From Liolophura sinensis (Eukaryota; Mollusca; Polyplacophora; Chitonida; Chitonidae), in contig NW_027018049.1 in assembly GCF_032854445.1 (NCBI RefSeq), positions 37,627 to 101,626 of the forward strand: a stretch of DNA of 64,000 bases, in the 5' to 3' direction. How positions within the stretch are numbered: position 1 is the first letter of the stretch; each line of letters begins with the position of its first letter. Below, piece by piece: positions 24,326 through 38,300 of the stretch. The position numbers were made by a program, and so were the translations under genes. The notes beneath the pieces are model-generated. The model was not told where the DNA came from, did not search any database, and saw only the letters and a list, made by a program, of their open reading frames with translations.

Positions 24326-27300
24326 ATGCGGAATTGGGCCAGGCATCGGCAGCTGTTGAAAAATTGCAAATTTTCCTGGTTTCCATGGAGTAAGAGCCTT
24401 TGCTGGGCACGTGATTATGACATCAATGATCATTCAATTGTCACTACAGCCAAAAGTATTGGTCGGAGAGCAACGCGGTTTGCACCATTCGATTTCTCGT
24501 CACCAAATACGTCGGATTAGCCTCTTGTCAGCAGCACTGGAACAGTTTTTCCTCTTATGCATTTTTGCCTGGTGTTTTTGTTAATTGAAATCGGCTACAC
24601 TGTACTCTGTACAATCGCGACTGGTCATTACTATATTCAACTTTTGACTATAAGTTATGTGCCCTTCGGTAGCCCAGAAGACCTGAAATCTTTGGGCTAA
24701 GGGCATTTAACTCACCCAGCAATTGTGTTACTTCTAAGTGCAAGACAATCTCAATGTCTTTATCTACGTGTAGAAAAACCACACCATTTGTACATGAAAA
24801 ACACAAGGTACTTGATACAGTCTGCTGTAAAAAGTACAACTAAACACTGACCCACATTTATAAGGTGCCAAAAGATGCGGAATTGGGCCAGGCATCGGCA
24901 GCTGTTAAAAAATTGCAAATTTCCCTGGTTTTCATGGAGTAAGAGACGTTGCTGGGCACGTGATTATGACATCAATGATCATTGAATTGTCGCTACAGCC
25001 AAAAGTATTGGTCGGAGAGCAACGCGGTTTACGCCATTCGATTTCTCGTCACAAAATACGTCGGATTAGCCTCTTACCAGCAGCACTAGAACAGTTTTTC
25101 CACTTTTGCATTTTTGCCTGGTCTTTTTGTTAATTGAAAACGGCTACACTGTACTCTGTACAATCGCGACTGGTCATTACTATATTCAACTTTTGACTAT
25201 AAGTTATGTGCCCTTCGGTAGCCCAGAAGACCTGAAATCTTTGGGCCAAGCCCATTTAACTCACCCAGCAATTGTCTGATTTCTAAGTGCAAGACAATCT
25301 CAATGTCTTTATCTACGTGTAGAAAAACCACACCATTTGTACGTGAAAAACACAAGGTACTTGATACAGTCTGCTGTAAAAAGTACAACTAAACACTGAC
25401 CCACATTTATAAGGTGCCAAAAGATGCGGAATTGGGCCAGGCATCGGAAGCTGTTAAAAAATTGCAAATTTCCCTGGTTTCCATGGGGTAAGAGCCGTTG
25501 CTGGGCACGTGATTATGACATCAATGATCATTCAATTGTCACTACAGCCAAAAGTATTGGTCGGAGAGCAACGCGGTTTGCACCATTCGATTTCTCGTCA
25601 CAAAATACGTCGGATTAGCCTCTTACCAGCAGCACTGGAACAGTTTTTCCACTTTTGCATTTTTACCTGGTCTTTTTGTTAATTGAAATCGGCTACACTG
25701 TACTCTGTACAATCGCGACTGGTCATTACTATATTCAACTTTTGACTATAAGTTATGTGCCCTTCGGTAGCCCAGAAGACGTCAAATCTTTGAGCGAAGC
25801 CCATTTAACTCACCCAGCAATTGTCTTATTTCTAAGTCCAAGACAATCTCAATGTCTTTATCTACGTGTAGAAAAACCACACCATTTGTACATAAAAAAC
25901 ACAAGGTACTTGATACAGTCTGCTGTAAAAAGTACAACTTAACACTGACCCACATTTATAAGGTGCCAAAAGATGCGGAATTGGGCCAGGCATCGGCAGC
26001 TGTTAAAAAATTGCAAATATCCATGGTTTCCATGGAGTAAGAGCCGTTGCTGGGCACGTGATTATGACATCAATGATCATTGAATTGTCACTACAGCCAA
26101 AAGTATTGGTCGGAGAGCAACGCGGTTTGTACCATTCGATTTCTCGTCAGAAAATACGTCGGATTAGTCTCTTACCAGCAGCACTGGAACAATTTTTGGA
26201 ATTTTGCATTTTTACCTGGTCTTTTTGTTAATTGAAACCGGCCACACTGTACTATGTACAATCGCGACTGGTCATTACTATATTCAACTTTTGACTATAA
26301 GTTATGTGCCCTTCGGTAGCCCAGAAGACGTCAAATCTTTGGGCTAAGCCCATTTAACTCACCCAGCAATTGTCTTACTTCTAAGTCGAAGACAATCTCA
26401 ATGTCTTTATTTACGTGTAGAAAAACCACACCTTTTGTACATAAAAATCACAAGGTACTTGATACAGTCTGCTGTAAAAACTACAACTGACAACAGACCC
26501 ACATGAATAAGGTGCCAAAAGATGCGGAATTGGGCCAGGCATCGGCAGCTGTTAAAAAATTGCAAATATCCCTGGTTTCCATGGAGTAAGAGCCGTTGCT
26601 GGGCACGTGATTATGACATCAATGATCATTCAATTGTCACTACAGCCAAAAGTGTTGGTCGGAGAGCAACGCGGTTTGCACCATTCGATTTCTCGTCACA
26701 AAATACGTCGGATTAGCCTCTTACCAGCAGCACTGGAACAATTTTTCCAATTTTGCATTTTTGCCTGGTCTTTTTGTTAATTGAAATCGGCTACACTGTA
26801 CTATGTACCATCGCGACTGGTCATTACTATATTCAACTTTTGACTATAAGTTATGTGCCCTTCGGTAGCCCAGAAGACGTCAAATCTTTGGGCTAAGCCC
26901 ATTTAACTCACCCAGCAATTGTCTTACTTCTAAGTCCAAGACAATCTCAATGTCTTTATCTACGTGTAGAAAAACCACACCTTTTGTACATGAAAAACAC
27001 AAGGTACTTGATACAGTCTGCTGTAAAAAGTACAACTGAACACTGACCCACTTCAGTAAGGTGCCAAATAATGCGGAATTGAGCCAGGCATCGGCAGCTG
27101 TTGAAAATTTGCAAATTTCCCTGGTTTCCATGGAGTAAGAGCCGTTGCTGGGCACGTGATTATGACATCAGTGATCATTCAATTGTCACTACAGCCAAAA
27201 GTATTGGTCGGAGAGCAAAGCGGTTTGCACCATTCGATTTCTCGTCACAAAATACGTCGGATTAGCCTCTTACCAGCAGCACTGGAACAGTTTTTCCACT

Positions 27301-28168
27301 TTTGCATTTTTGCCTGGTGTTTTTGTTAATTGAAATCGGCTACACTGTACTCTGTACAATCGCGACTGGTCATTACTATATTCAACTTTTGACTATAAGT
27401 TATGTGCCCTTCGGTAGCCCAGAAGACCTGAAATCTTTGGGCCAAGCCCATTTAACTCACCCAGCAATTGTCTTATTTCTAAGTGCAAGAAAATCTCAAT
27501 TTCTTTATCTACGTGTAGAAAAACCACACCATTTGTACGTGAAAAACACAAGGTACTTGATACAGTCTGCTGTAAAAAGTACAACTAAACACTGACCCAC
27601 ATTTATAAGGTGCCAAAAGATGCAGAATTGGGCCAGGCATCGGAAGCTGTTAAAAAATTGCAAATTTCCCTGGTTTCCATGGAGTAAGAGACGTTGCTGG
27701 GCACGTGATTATGACATCAATGATCATTGAATTGTCGCTACAGCCAAAAGTATTGGTCGGAGAGCAACGCGGTTTGTACCATTCGATTTGTCGTCACAAA
27801 ATACGTCGGATTAGTCTCTTACCAGCAGCACTGGAACAATTTTTGGAATTTTGCATTTTTGCCTGGTCTTTTTGTTAATTGAAACCGGCCACACTGTACT
27901 ATGTACAATCGCGACTGGTCATTACTATATTCAACTTTTGACTATAAGTTATGTGCCCTTCGATAGCCCAGAAGACGTCAAATCTTTGGGCTAAGCCCAT
28001 TTAACTCACCCAGCAATTGCCTTACTTCTAAGTCGAAGACAATCTCAATGTCTTTAATTACGTGTAGAAAAACCACACCTTTTGTACATAAAAATCATAA
28101 GGTACTTGATACAGTCTGCTGTAAAAAGTACAACTGACAACAGACCCACATGAATAAGGTGCCAAAAG
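24326..28168 (+). repeat. Heptamer higher-order repeat, copy H2 (3843 bp)
   Basis: Anchors are at 24,326, 24,875, 25,424, 25,973, 26,522, 27,071 and 27,620, each 3843-3844 bp from the matching anchor of H1. Private variants shared only with H1 include ATGCAGAATT at the type 7 anchor and GGTTTTCATGG in type 2, so H1 and H2 are the most recent duplicates of this family. H2-specific changes include GAAAACGG near 25,136. The unit is a multi-monomer higher-order repeat, as known from alpha-satellite and other centromeric arrays. Confidence 0.92.
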
Positions 28169-31100
28169 ATGCGGAATTGGGCCAGGCATCGGCAGCTGTT
28201 GAAAAATTGCAAATTTTCCTGGTTTCCATGGAGTAAGAGTCTTTGCTGGGCACGTGATTATGACATCAATGATCATTCAATTGTCACTACAGCCAAAAGT
28301 ATTGGTCGGAGAGCAACGCGGTTTGCACCATTCGATTTCTCGTCACCAAATACGTCGGATTAGCCTCTTGTCAGCAGCACTGGAACAGTTTTTCCTCTTA
28401 TGCATTTTTGCCTGGTGTTTTTGTTAATTGAAATCGGCTACACTGTACTCTGTACAATCGCGACTGGTCATTACTATATTCAACTTTTGACTATAAGTTA
28501 TGTGCCCTTCGGTAGCCCAGAAGACCTGAAATCTTTGGGCTAAGGGCATTTAACTCACCCAGCAATTGTGTTACTTCTAAGTGCAAGACAATCTCAATGT
28601 CTTTATCTACGTGTAGAAAAACCACACCATTTGTACATGAAAAACACAAGGTACTTGATACAGTCTGCTGTAAAAAGTACAACTAAACACTGACCCACAT
28701 TTATAAGGTGCCAAAAGATGCGGAATTGGGCCAGGCATCGGCAGCTGTTAAAAAATTGCAAATTTCCCTGGTTTCCATGGAGTAAGAGACGTTGCTGGGC
28801 ACGTGATTATGACATCAATGATCATTGAATTGTCGCTACAGCCAAAAGTATTGGTCGGAGAGCAACGCGGTTTACGCCATTCGATTTCTCGTCACAAAAT
28901 ACGTCGGATTAGCCTCTTACCAGCAGCACTAGAACAGTTTTTCCACTTTTGCATTTTTGCCTGGTCTTTTTGTTAATTGAAATCGGCTACACTGTACTCT
29001 GTACAATCGCGACTGGTCATTACTATATTCAACTTTTGACTATAAGTTATGTGCCCTTCGGTAGCCCAGAAGACCTGAAATCTTTGGGCCAAGCCCATTT
29101 AACTCACCCAGCAATTGTCTTATTTCTAAGTGCAAGACAATCTCAATGTCTTTATCTACGTGTAGAAAAACCACACCTTTTGTACATAAAAATCACAAGG
29201 TACTTGATACAGTCTGCTGTAAAAAGTACAACTGATAACAGACCCACATGAATAAGGTGCCAAAAGATGCGGAATTGGGCCAGGCATCGGCAGCTGTTAA
29301 AAAATTGCAAATATCCCTGGTTTCCATGGAGTAAGAGCCGTTGCTGGGCACGTGATTATGACATCAATGATCATTCAATTGTCACTACAGCCAAAAGTAT
29401 TGGTCGGAGAGCAACGCGGTTTGCACCATTCGATTTCTCGTCACAAAATACGTCGGATTAGCCTCTTACCAGCAGCACTGGAACAGTTTTTCCACTTTTG
29501 CATTTTTACCTGGTCTTTTTGTTAATTGAAATCGGCTACACTGTACTCTGTACAATCGCGACTGGTCATTACTATATTCAACTTTTGACTATAAGTTATG
29601 TGCCCTTCGGTAGCCCAGAAGACGTCAAATCTTTGAGCGAAGCCCATTTAACTCACCCAGCAATTGTCTTACTTCTAAGTCCAAGACAATCTCAATGTCT
29701 TTATCTACGTGTAGAAAAACCACACCATTTGTACATAAAAAACACAAGGTACTTGATACAGTCTGCTGTAAAAAGTACAACTTAACACTGACCCACATTT
29801 ATAAGGTGCCAAAAGATGCGGAATTGGGCCAGGCATCGGCAGCTGTTAAAAAATTGCAAATATCCCTGGTTTCCATGGAGTAAGAGCCGTTGCTGGGCAC
29901 GTGATTATGACATCAATGATCATTCAATTGTCACTACAGCCAAAAGTATTGGTCGGAGAGCAACGCGGTTTGTACCATTCGATTTCTCGTCAGAAAATAC
30001 GTCGGATTAGTCTCTTACCAGCAGCACTGGAACAATTTTTGGAATTTTGCATTTTTGCCTGGTCTTTTTGTTAATTGAAACCGGCCACACTGTACTATGT
30101 ACAATCGCGACTGGTCATTACTATATTCAACTTTTGACTATAAGTTATGTGCCCTTCGGTAGCCCAGAAGACGTCAAATCTTTGGGCTAAGCCCATTTAA
30201 CTCACCCAGCAATTGTCTTACTTGTAAGTCGAAGACAATCTCAATGTCTTTATTTACGTGTAGAAAAACCACACCTTTTGTACATAAAAATCACAAGGTA
30301 CTTGATACAGTCTGCTGTAAAAAGTACAACTGATAACAGACCCACATGAATAAGGTGCCAAAAGATGCGGAATTGGGCCAGGCATCGGCAGCTGTTAAAA
30401 AATTGCAAATATCCCTGGTTTCCATGGAGTAAGAGCCGTTCCTGGGCACGTGATTATGACATCAATGATCATTCAATTGTCACTACAGCCAAAAGTGTTG
30501 GTCGGAGAGCAACGCGGTTTGCACCATTCGATTTCTCGTCACAAAATACGTCGGATTAGCCTCTTACCAGCAGCACTGGAACAATTTTTCCAATTTTGCA
30601 TTTTTGCCTGGTCTTTTTGTTAATTGAAATCGGCTACACTGTACTATGTACCATCGCGACTGGTCATTACTATATTCAACTTTTGACTATAAGTTATGTG
30701 CCCTTCGGTAGCCCAGAAGACCTGAAATCTTTGGGCCAAGCCCATTTAACTCACCCAGCAATTGTCTTATTTCTAAGTGCAAGACAATCTCAATGTCTTT
30801 ATCTACGTGTAGAAAAACCACACCATTTGTACGTGAAAAACACAAGGTACTTGATACAGTCTGCTGTAAAAAAGTACAACTAAACACTGACCCACATTTA
30901 TAAGGTGCCAAAAGATGCGGAATTGGGCCAGGCATCGGAAGCTGTTAAAAATTGCAAATTTCCCTGGTTTCCATGGAGTAAGAGACGTTGCTGGGCACGT
31001 GATTATGACATCAATGATCATTGAATTGTCGCTACAGCCAAAAGTATTGGTCGGAGAGCAACGCGGTTTGTACCATTCGATTTCTCGTCACAAAATACGT

Positions 31101-31462
31101 CGGATTAGTCTCTTACCAGCAGCACTGGAACAATTTTTGGAATTTTGCATTTTTGCCTGGTCTTTTTGTTAATTGAAACCGGCCACACTGTACTATGTAC
31201 AATCGCGACTGGTCATTACTATATTCAACTTTTGACTATAAGTTATGTGCCCTTTGGTAGCCCAGAAGACGTCAAATCTTTGGGCTAAGCCCATTTAACT
31301 CACCCAGCAATTGTCTTACTTCTAAGTCGAAGACAATCTCAATGTCTTTAATTACGTGTAGAAAAACCACACCTTTTGTACATAAAAATCACAAGGTACT
31401 TGATACAGTCTGCTGTAAAAAGTACAACTGACAACAGACCCACATGAATAAGGTGCCAAAAG
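28169..31462 (+). repeat. Heptamer higher-order repeat, copy H3 (six monomers, one lost)
   Basis: Anchors are at 28,169, 28,718, 29,267, 29,816, 30,365 and 30,915. Types 1 and 2 match H2 closely. The third monomer differs (CAGCTG with AATATCCC instead of GGAAGCTG with GGGGTAAG), the fourth matches type 4, and the monomer at 30,365 starts as type 5 (GTGTTGGTCGG, ACCATCGCG to 30,652) and continues as type 6 (GACCTGAAAT, GGGCCAAG from 30,722). The next is type 7. The unit is therefore 549 bp shorter than H2, as expected if a crossover in the 70 bp between these marks joined type 5 to type 6. Confidence 0.85.
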
Positions 31463-34400
31463 ATGCGGAATTGGGCCAGGCATCGGCAGCTGTTGAAAAA
31501 TTGCAAATTTTCCTGGTTTCCATGGAGTAAGAGCCTTTGCTGGGCACGTGATTATAACATCAATGATCATTCAACTGTCACTACAGCCAAAAGTATTGGT
31601 CGGAGAGCAACGCGGTTTGCACCATTCGATTTCTCGTCACCAAATACGTCGGATTAGCCTCTTGTCAGCAGCACTGGAACAATTTTTCGAATTTTGCATT
31701 TTTGCCTGGTCTTTTTGTTAATTGAAATCGGCTACACTGTACTCTGTACAACCGCAACTGGTCATTACTATATTCAACTTTTGACTATATGTTATGTGCC
31801 CTTCGGTAGCCCAGAAGACGTCAAACCTTTGGGCTAAGCCCATTTAACTCACCCAGCAATTGCCTTACTTCTAAGTCGAAGACAATCTCAATGTCTTTAT
31901 CTACGTGTAGAAAAACCACACCATTTGTACATGAAAAACACAAGGCACTTGATACAGTCTGCTGTAAAAAGTACAACTAAACACTGACCCACTTCAGTAA
32001 GGTGCCAAAAGATGCGGAATTGGGCCAGGCATCGGCAGCTGTTAAAAAATTGCAAATATGCTGGTTTCCATGGAGTAAGAGCCGTTGCTGGGCACGTGAT
32101 TATGACATCAATGATCATTCAATTGTCGCTACAGCCAAAAGTATTGGTCGGAGAGCAACGCGGTTTGCACCATTCGATTTCTCGTCACAAAATACGTCGG
32201 ATTAGCCTCTTACCAGCAGCACTGGAACATTTTTTCCACTTTTGCATTTTTGCCTGTTTTTTTTGTTAATTGAAATCGGCTACACTGTACTCTGTACAAT
32301 CGCGACTGGTCATTACTATATTCAACTTTTGACTATAAGTTATGTGCCCTTCGGTAGCCCAGAAGACCTGAAATCTTTGGGCCAAGCCCATTTAACTCAC
32401 CCAGCAATTGTGTTACTTCTAAGTGCAAGACAATCTCAATGTCTTTATCTACGTGTAGAAAAACCACAGCATTTGTACATGAAAAACACAAGGTACTTGA
32501 TACAGTCTGCTGTAAAAAGTACAACTAAACACTGACCCACATTTATAAGGTGCCAAAAGATGCGGAATTGGGCCAGGCATCGGTAGCTGTTAAAAAATTG
32601 CAAATTTCCCTGGTTTCCATGGAGTAAGAGACGTTGCTGGGCACGTGATTATGACATCAATGATCATTGAATTGTCGCTACAGCCAAAAGTATTGGTCGG
32701 AGAGCAACGCGGTTTACGCCATTCGATTTCTCGTCACAAAATACGTCGGATTAGCCTCTTACCAGCAGCACTGGAACAGTTTTTCGAATTTTGCATTTTT
32801 GCCTGGTGTTTTTGTTAATTGAAATCGGCTACACTGTACTCTGTACAATCGCGACTGGTCATTACTATATTCAACTTTTGACTATAAGTTATGTGCCCTT
32901 CGTAGCCCAGAAGACCTGAAATCTTTGGGCTAAGGGCATTTAACTCACCCAGCAATTGTGTTACTTCTAAGTGCAAGACAATCTCAATGTCCTTTATCTA
33001 CGTGTAGAAAAACCACACCATTTGTACGTGAAAAACACAAGGTACTTGATACAGTCTGCCTGTAAAAAAGTACAATTGAACACTGACCCACATTTATAAG
33101 GTGCCAAAAGATGCGGAATTGGGCCAGGCATCGGCAGCTGTTAAAAAATTGCAAATTTCCCTGGTTTCCATGGAGTAAGAGACGTTGCTGGGCACGTGAT
33201 TATGACATCAATGATCATTGAATTGTCGCTACAGCCAAAAGTATTGGTCGAGAGCAACGCGGTTTACGCCATTCGATTTCTCGTCACAAAATACGTCGGA
33301 TTAGCCTCTTACCAGCAGCACTGGAACAGTTTTTCCACTTTTGCATTTTTGCCTGGTGTTTTTGTTAATTGAAATCGGCTACACTGTACTCTGTACAATC
33401 GCGACTGGTCATTACTATATTCAACTTTTGACTATAAGTTATGTGCCCTTCGGTAGCCCAGAAGACCTGAAATCTTTGGGCCAAGCCCATTTAACTCACC
33501 CAGCAATTGTCTTATTTCTAAGTGCAAGACAATCTCAATGTCTTATCTACGTGTAGAAAAAATACACCATTTGTACGTGAAAAACACAAGGTACTTGATA
33601 AGGTCTGCTGTAAAAAGTACAACTAAACACTGACCCACATTTATAAGGTGCCAAAAGATGCGGAATTGGGCCAGGCATCGGTAGCTGTTAAAAAATTGCA
33701 AATATCCCTGGTTTCCATGGAGTAAGAGCCGTTCCTACGCACGTGATTATGATATCAATGATCATTCAATTGTCACTACAGCCAAAAGTATTGGTCGGAG
33801 AGCAACGCGGTTTTGCACCATTCGATTTCTCGTCACAAAATACGTCGGATTAGCCTCTTACCAGCAGCACTGGAACAATTTTTCCACTTTTGCATTTTTA
33901 CCTGGTCTTTTTGTTAATTAAAATCGGCTACACTGTACTCTGTACAATCGCGACTGGTCATTACTATATTCAACTTTTGACTATAAGTTATGTGCCCTTC
34001 GGTAGCCCAGAAGACCTGAAATCTTTGGGCCAAGCGCATTTAACTCACCCAGCAATTGTGTTACTTCTAAGTGCAAGACAATCTCAATGTCTTTAATTAC
34101 GTGTAGAAAAACCACACCTTTTGTACATAAAAATCATAAAGGTACTTGATACAGTCTGCCTGTAAAAAGTACAAACTGACAACAGACCCACATGAATAAG
34201 GTGCCAAAAGATGCGGAATTGGGCAGGCATCGGCAGCTGTTGAAAAATTGCAAATTTCCCTGGTTTCCATGGAGTAAGAGCCTTTGCTGGGCACGTGATT
34301 ATGACATCAATGATCATTCAATTGTCACTACAGCCAAAAGTATTGGTCGGAGAGCAACGCGGTTTGGCACCATTCGATTTCTCGTCACCAATACGTCGGA

Positions 34401-35307
34401 TTAGCCTCTTGTCAGCAGCACTGGAACAATTTTTTTCCAATTTTGCATTTTGCCTGGTCTTTTTGTTAATTGAAATCGGCTACACTGTACTCTGTACAAT
34501 CGCGACTGGTCATTACTATATTCAACTTTTGACTATAAGTTATGTGCCCTTCGGTAGCCCAAAAGACCTGAAATCTTAGGCTAAGAGCATTTAACTCACC
34601 CAGCAATTGTGTTACTTCTAAGTGCAAGACAATCTCAATGTCTTTAATTACGTGTAGAAAAAACCACACCTTTTGTACATAAAAATCATAAGGTACTTGA
34701 TACAGTCTGCTGTAAAAGTACAACTGACAACAGACCCACATGAATAAGGTGCCAAAAGATGCGGAATTGGGCCAGGCATCGGCAGCTGTTGAAAAATTGC
34801 AAATTTTCCTGGTTTCCATGGAGTAAGAGCCTTTGCTGGGCACGTGATTATGACATCAATGATCATTCAATTGTCACTACAGCCAAAAGTGTTGGTCGGA
34901 GAGCAACGCGGTTTGCACCATTCGATTTCTCGTCACCAAATACGTCGGATTAGCCTCTTGTCAGCAGCACTGGAACAATTTTTCCAATTTTGCATTTTTA
35001 CCTGGTCTTTTTGTTAATTGAAATCGGCTACACTGTACTATGTACAACCGCGACTGGTCATTACTATATTCAACTTTTGACTATATGTTATGTGCCCTTC
35101 GGTAGCCCAGAAGACGTCAAGTCTTTGAGCTAAGCCCATTTAACTCACCCAGCAATTGCCTTACTTCTAAGTCCAAGACAATCTCAATGTCTTTATCTAC
35201 GTGTAGAAAAACCACACCATTTGTACATGAAAAACACAAGGTACTTGATACAGTCTGCTGTAAAAAGTACAACTGAACACTGACCCACTTCAGTAAGGTG
35301 CCAAAAG
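31463..35307 (+). repeat. Monomers between heptamer block and class change
   Basis: Anchors are at 31,463, 32,012, 32,560, 33,111, 33,658, 34,211 and 34,759. The copies at 31,463, 34,211 and 34,759 are type 1 (CCTTTGCTGG). Those at 33,111 and 33,658 match the second and third trimer members at 4.0-7.3 kb. Between about 32,900 and 34,700 single-base insertions and deletions are frequent: CTTCGTAGCC, CTGCCTGTAAAAAAG, GTCGAGAGC, GTCTTATC, CATAAAGG, GGGCAGGC. The copies on either side have few. Confidence 0.8.
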
Positions 35308-38300
35308 ATGCGGAATTGGGCCAGGCATCGGTAGCTGTTAAAAAATTGCAAATATCCTGGTTTCCATGAAGTAAGAGCCGTTGCTGGGCACGTGATTATG
35401 ACATCAATGATCATTCAATTGTCGCTACAGCCAAAAGTATTGGTCGGAGAGCAACGCGGTTTGCACCATTCGATTTCTCGTCACAAAATACGTCGGATTA
35501 GCCTTTTACCAGCAGCACTGGAACATTTTCTCCACTTTTGCATTTTTGCCTGGTCTTTTTGTTAATTGAAATCGGCTACACTGTACTCTGTACAATCGCG
35601 ACTGGTCATTACTACATTCAACTTTTGACTATAAGTTATGTGCCCTTCGGTAGCCAGAAGACGACAAATCTTTGGGCTAAGCCCATTTAACTCCCCAGCA
35701 ATTGCCTTACTTCTAAGTGCAAGACAATCTCAATGTCTTTATCTACGTGTAGAAAAACCACACCATTTGTACGTGAAAACACAAGGTACTTGATAAGGTC
35801 TGCTGTAAAAAGTACAACTGACCACAGACCCACATGAATAAGGTGCCAAAAGATGCGGAATTGAGCCAGGTATCGGCAACTGTTGAAAAATTGCAAATTT
35901 CCCTGGTTTCCATGGAGTAAGAGACGCTGCTGTGCACGTGATTATGACATCAATGATCATTGAATTGTCACTACAGCCAAAAGTATTGGTCGGAGAGCAA
36001 CGCGGTTTGCACCATTCGATTTCTCGTCACAAAATACGTCGGATTAGCCTCTTACCAGCAGCACTGGAACAATTTTTCCAATTTTGCATTTTTGCCTGGT
36101 CTTTTTGTTAATTGAAATCGGCTACACTGTACTATGTACCATCGCGACTGGTCATTACTATATTCAACTTTTGACTATAAGTTATGTGCCCTTCGGTAGC
36201 CCAGAAGACGTCAAATCTTTGGGCTAAGCCCATTTTACTCACCCAGCAATTGCCTTACTTCTAAGTGCAAGACATTCTCAATTTCTTTATCTACGTGTAG
36301 AAAAACCACACCATTTGTACGTGAAAAACACAAGGTACTTGATACAGTCCTGCTGTAAAAAGTACAACTGAAACACTGACCCACTTCAGTAAGGTGCCAA
36401 AAGATGCGGAATTGAGCCAGGCATCGGCAGTTGTTGAAAAATTGCAAATTTCCCTGGTTTCCATGGAGTAAGAGACGTTGCTGGGCACGTGATTATGACA
36501 TCAATGATCATTCAATTGTCACTACAGCCAAAAGTATTGGTCAGAGAGCAACTCGGTTTGTACCATTCGATTTGTCGTCACAAAATACGTCGGATTAGCC
36601 TCTTACCAGCAGCACTGGAACAATTTTTCGAATTTTGCATTTTTGCCTGGTCTTTTTGTTAATTGAAATCGGCTACACTGTACTATGTACCATCGCGACT
36701 GGTCATTACTATATTCAACTTTTGACTATAAGTTATGTGCCCTTCGGTAGCCCAGAAGACCTGAAATCTTTGGCTAAGCCCATTTAACTCACCCAGCAAT
36801 TGTCTTACTTCTAAGTCCAAGACAATCTCAATGTCTTGATCTACGTGTAGAAAAACCACACCATTTGTACATGAAAAACACAAGGTACTTGATACAGTCT
36901 GCTGTAAAAAGTACAACTTAACACTGACCCACATTTATAAGGTGCCAAAAGATGCGGAATTGGGCCAGGCATCGGCAGCTGTTAAAAAATTGCAAATATC
37001 CCTGGTTTCCATGGAGTAAGAGCCGTTACTGGGCACGTGATTATGACATCAATGATCATTGAATTGTCGCTACAGCCAAAAGTATTGGTCAGAGAGCAAC
37101 GCGGTTTGTACCATTTCTATTTTTCGCCACAAAATACGTCGGGATAGACTTTTAATAGTAGCACTGGAACAGTTTTTCCAATTTTGCATTTTTACCTGGT
37201 CTTTTTGTTAATTGAAATCGGCTACACTGTACTCTGTACAATCGCGACTGGTCATTACTATATTCAACTTTTGACTATAAGTTATCTGCCCTTCGGTAGC
37301 CCAGAAGACGTCAAATCTTTGGGCTAAGCCCATTTAACTCACCCAGCAATTGTCTTACTTCTAAGTGCAAGACAATCTCAATGTCTTTATCTACGTGTAG
37401 AAAAACCACACCATTTGTACATAAAAAACACAAGGTACTTGATACAGTGTGCTGTAAAAAGTACAACCTGAACACTGACCCACTTCAGTAAGGTGCCAAA
37501 AGATGCGGAATTGAGCCAGGCATCGGCAGTTGTTGAAAAATTGCAAATTTCCCTGGTTTCCATGGAGTAAGAGCCGTTGCTGTGCACGTGATTATGACAT
37601 CAATGATCATTGAATTGTCGCTAGAGCCAAAAGTATTGGTCGGAGAGCAACGCGGATTGCACCATTCGATTTCTCGTCACTAAATACGTCGGATTAGCCT
37701 CTTACTAGTAGCACTGGAACATTTTTCCAATTTTGCATTTTTGCCTGGTCTTTTTGTTAATTGAAACCGGCTACACTGTACTCTGTGCAATCGCGACTGG
37801 TCATTACTATATTCAACTTTTGACTATAAGTTATGTGCCCTTCGGTAGCCCAGAAGACGTCAAATCTTTGGGCTAAGCCCATTTAACTCACCCAGCAATT
37901 GTCTTACTTCTAAGTCCAAGACAATCTCAATGTCTTTATCTACGTGTAGAAAAACCACACCATTTGTACATAAAAACACAAGGTACTTGATACAGTCCTG
38001 CTGTAAAAAGTACAGCTGACCACAGACCCACATGAATAAGGTTGCCAAAGGATGCGGAATTGAGCCAGGTATCGGCAACTGTTGAAAATTGCAAATTTCC
38101 CTGGTTTCCATGGAGTAAGAGACGTTGCTGGGCACGTGATTATGACATAAATGATCATTCAATTGTCGCTACAGCCAAAAGTATTGGTCGGAGAGCAACG
38201 CGGATTGCACCATTCGATTTCTCGTCACAAAATACGTCGGATTAGCCTCTTACTAGTTGCACTGGAACAATTTTTCCACTTTTGCATTTTTGCCTGGTCT

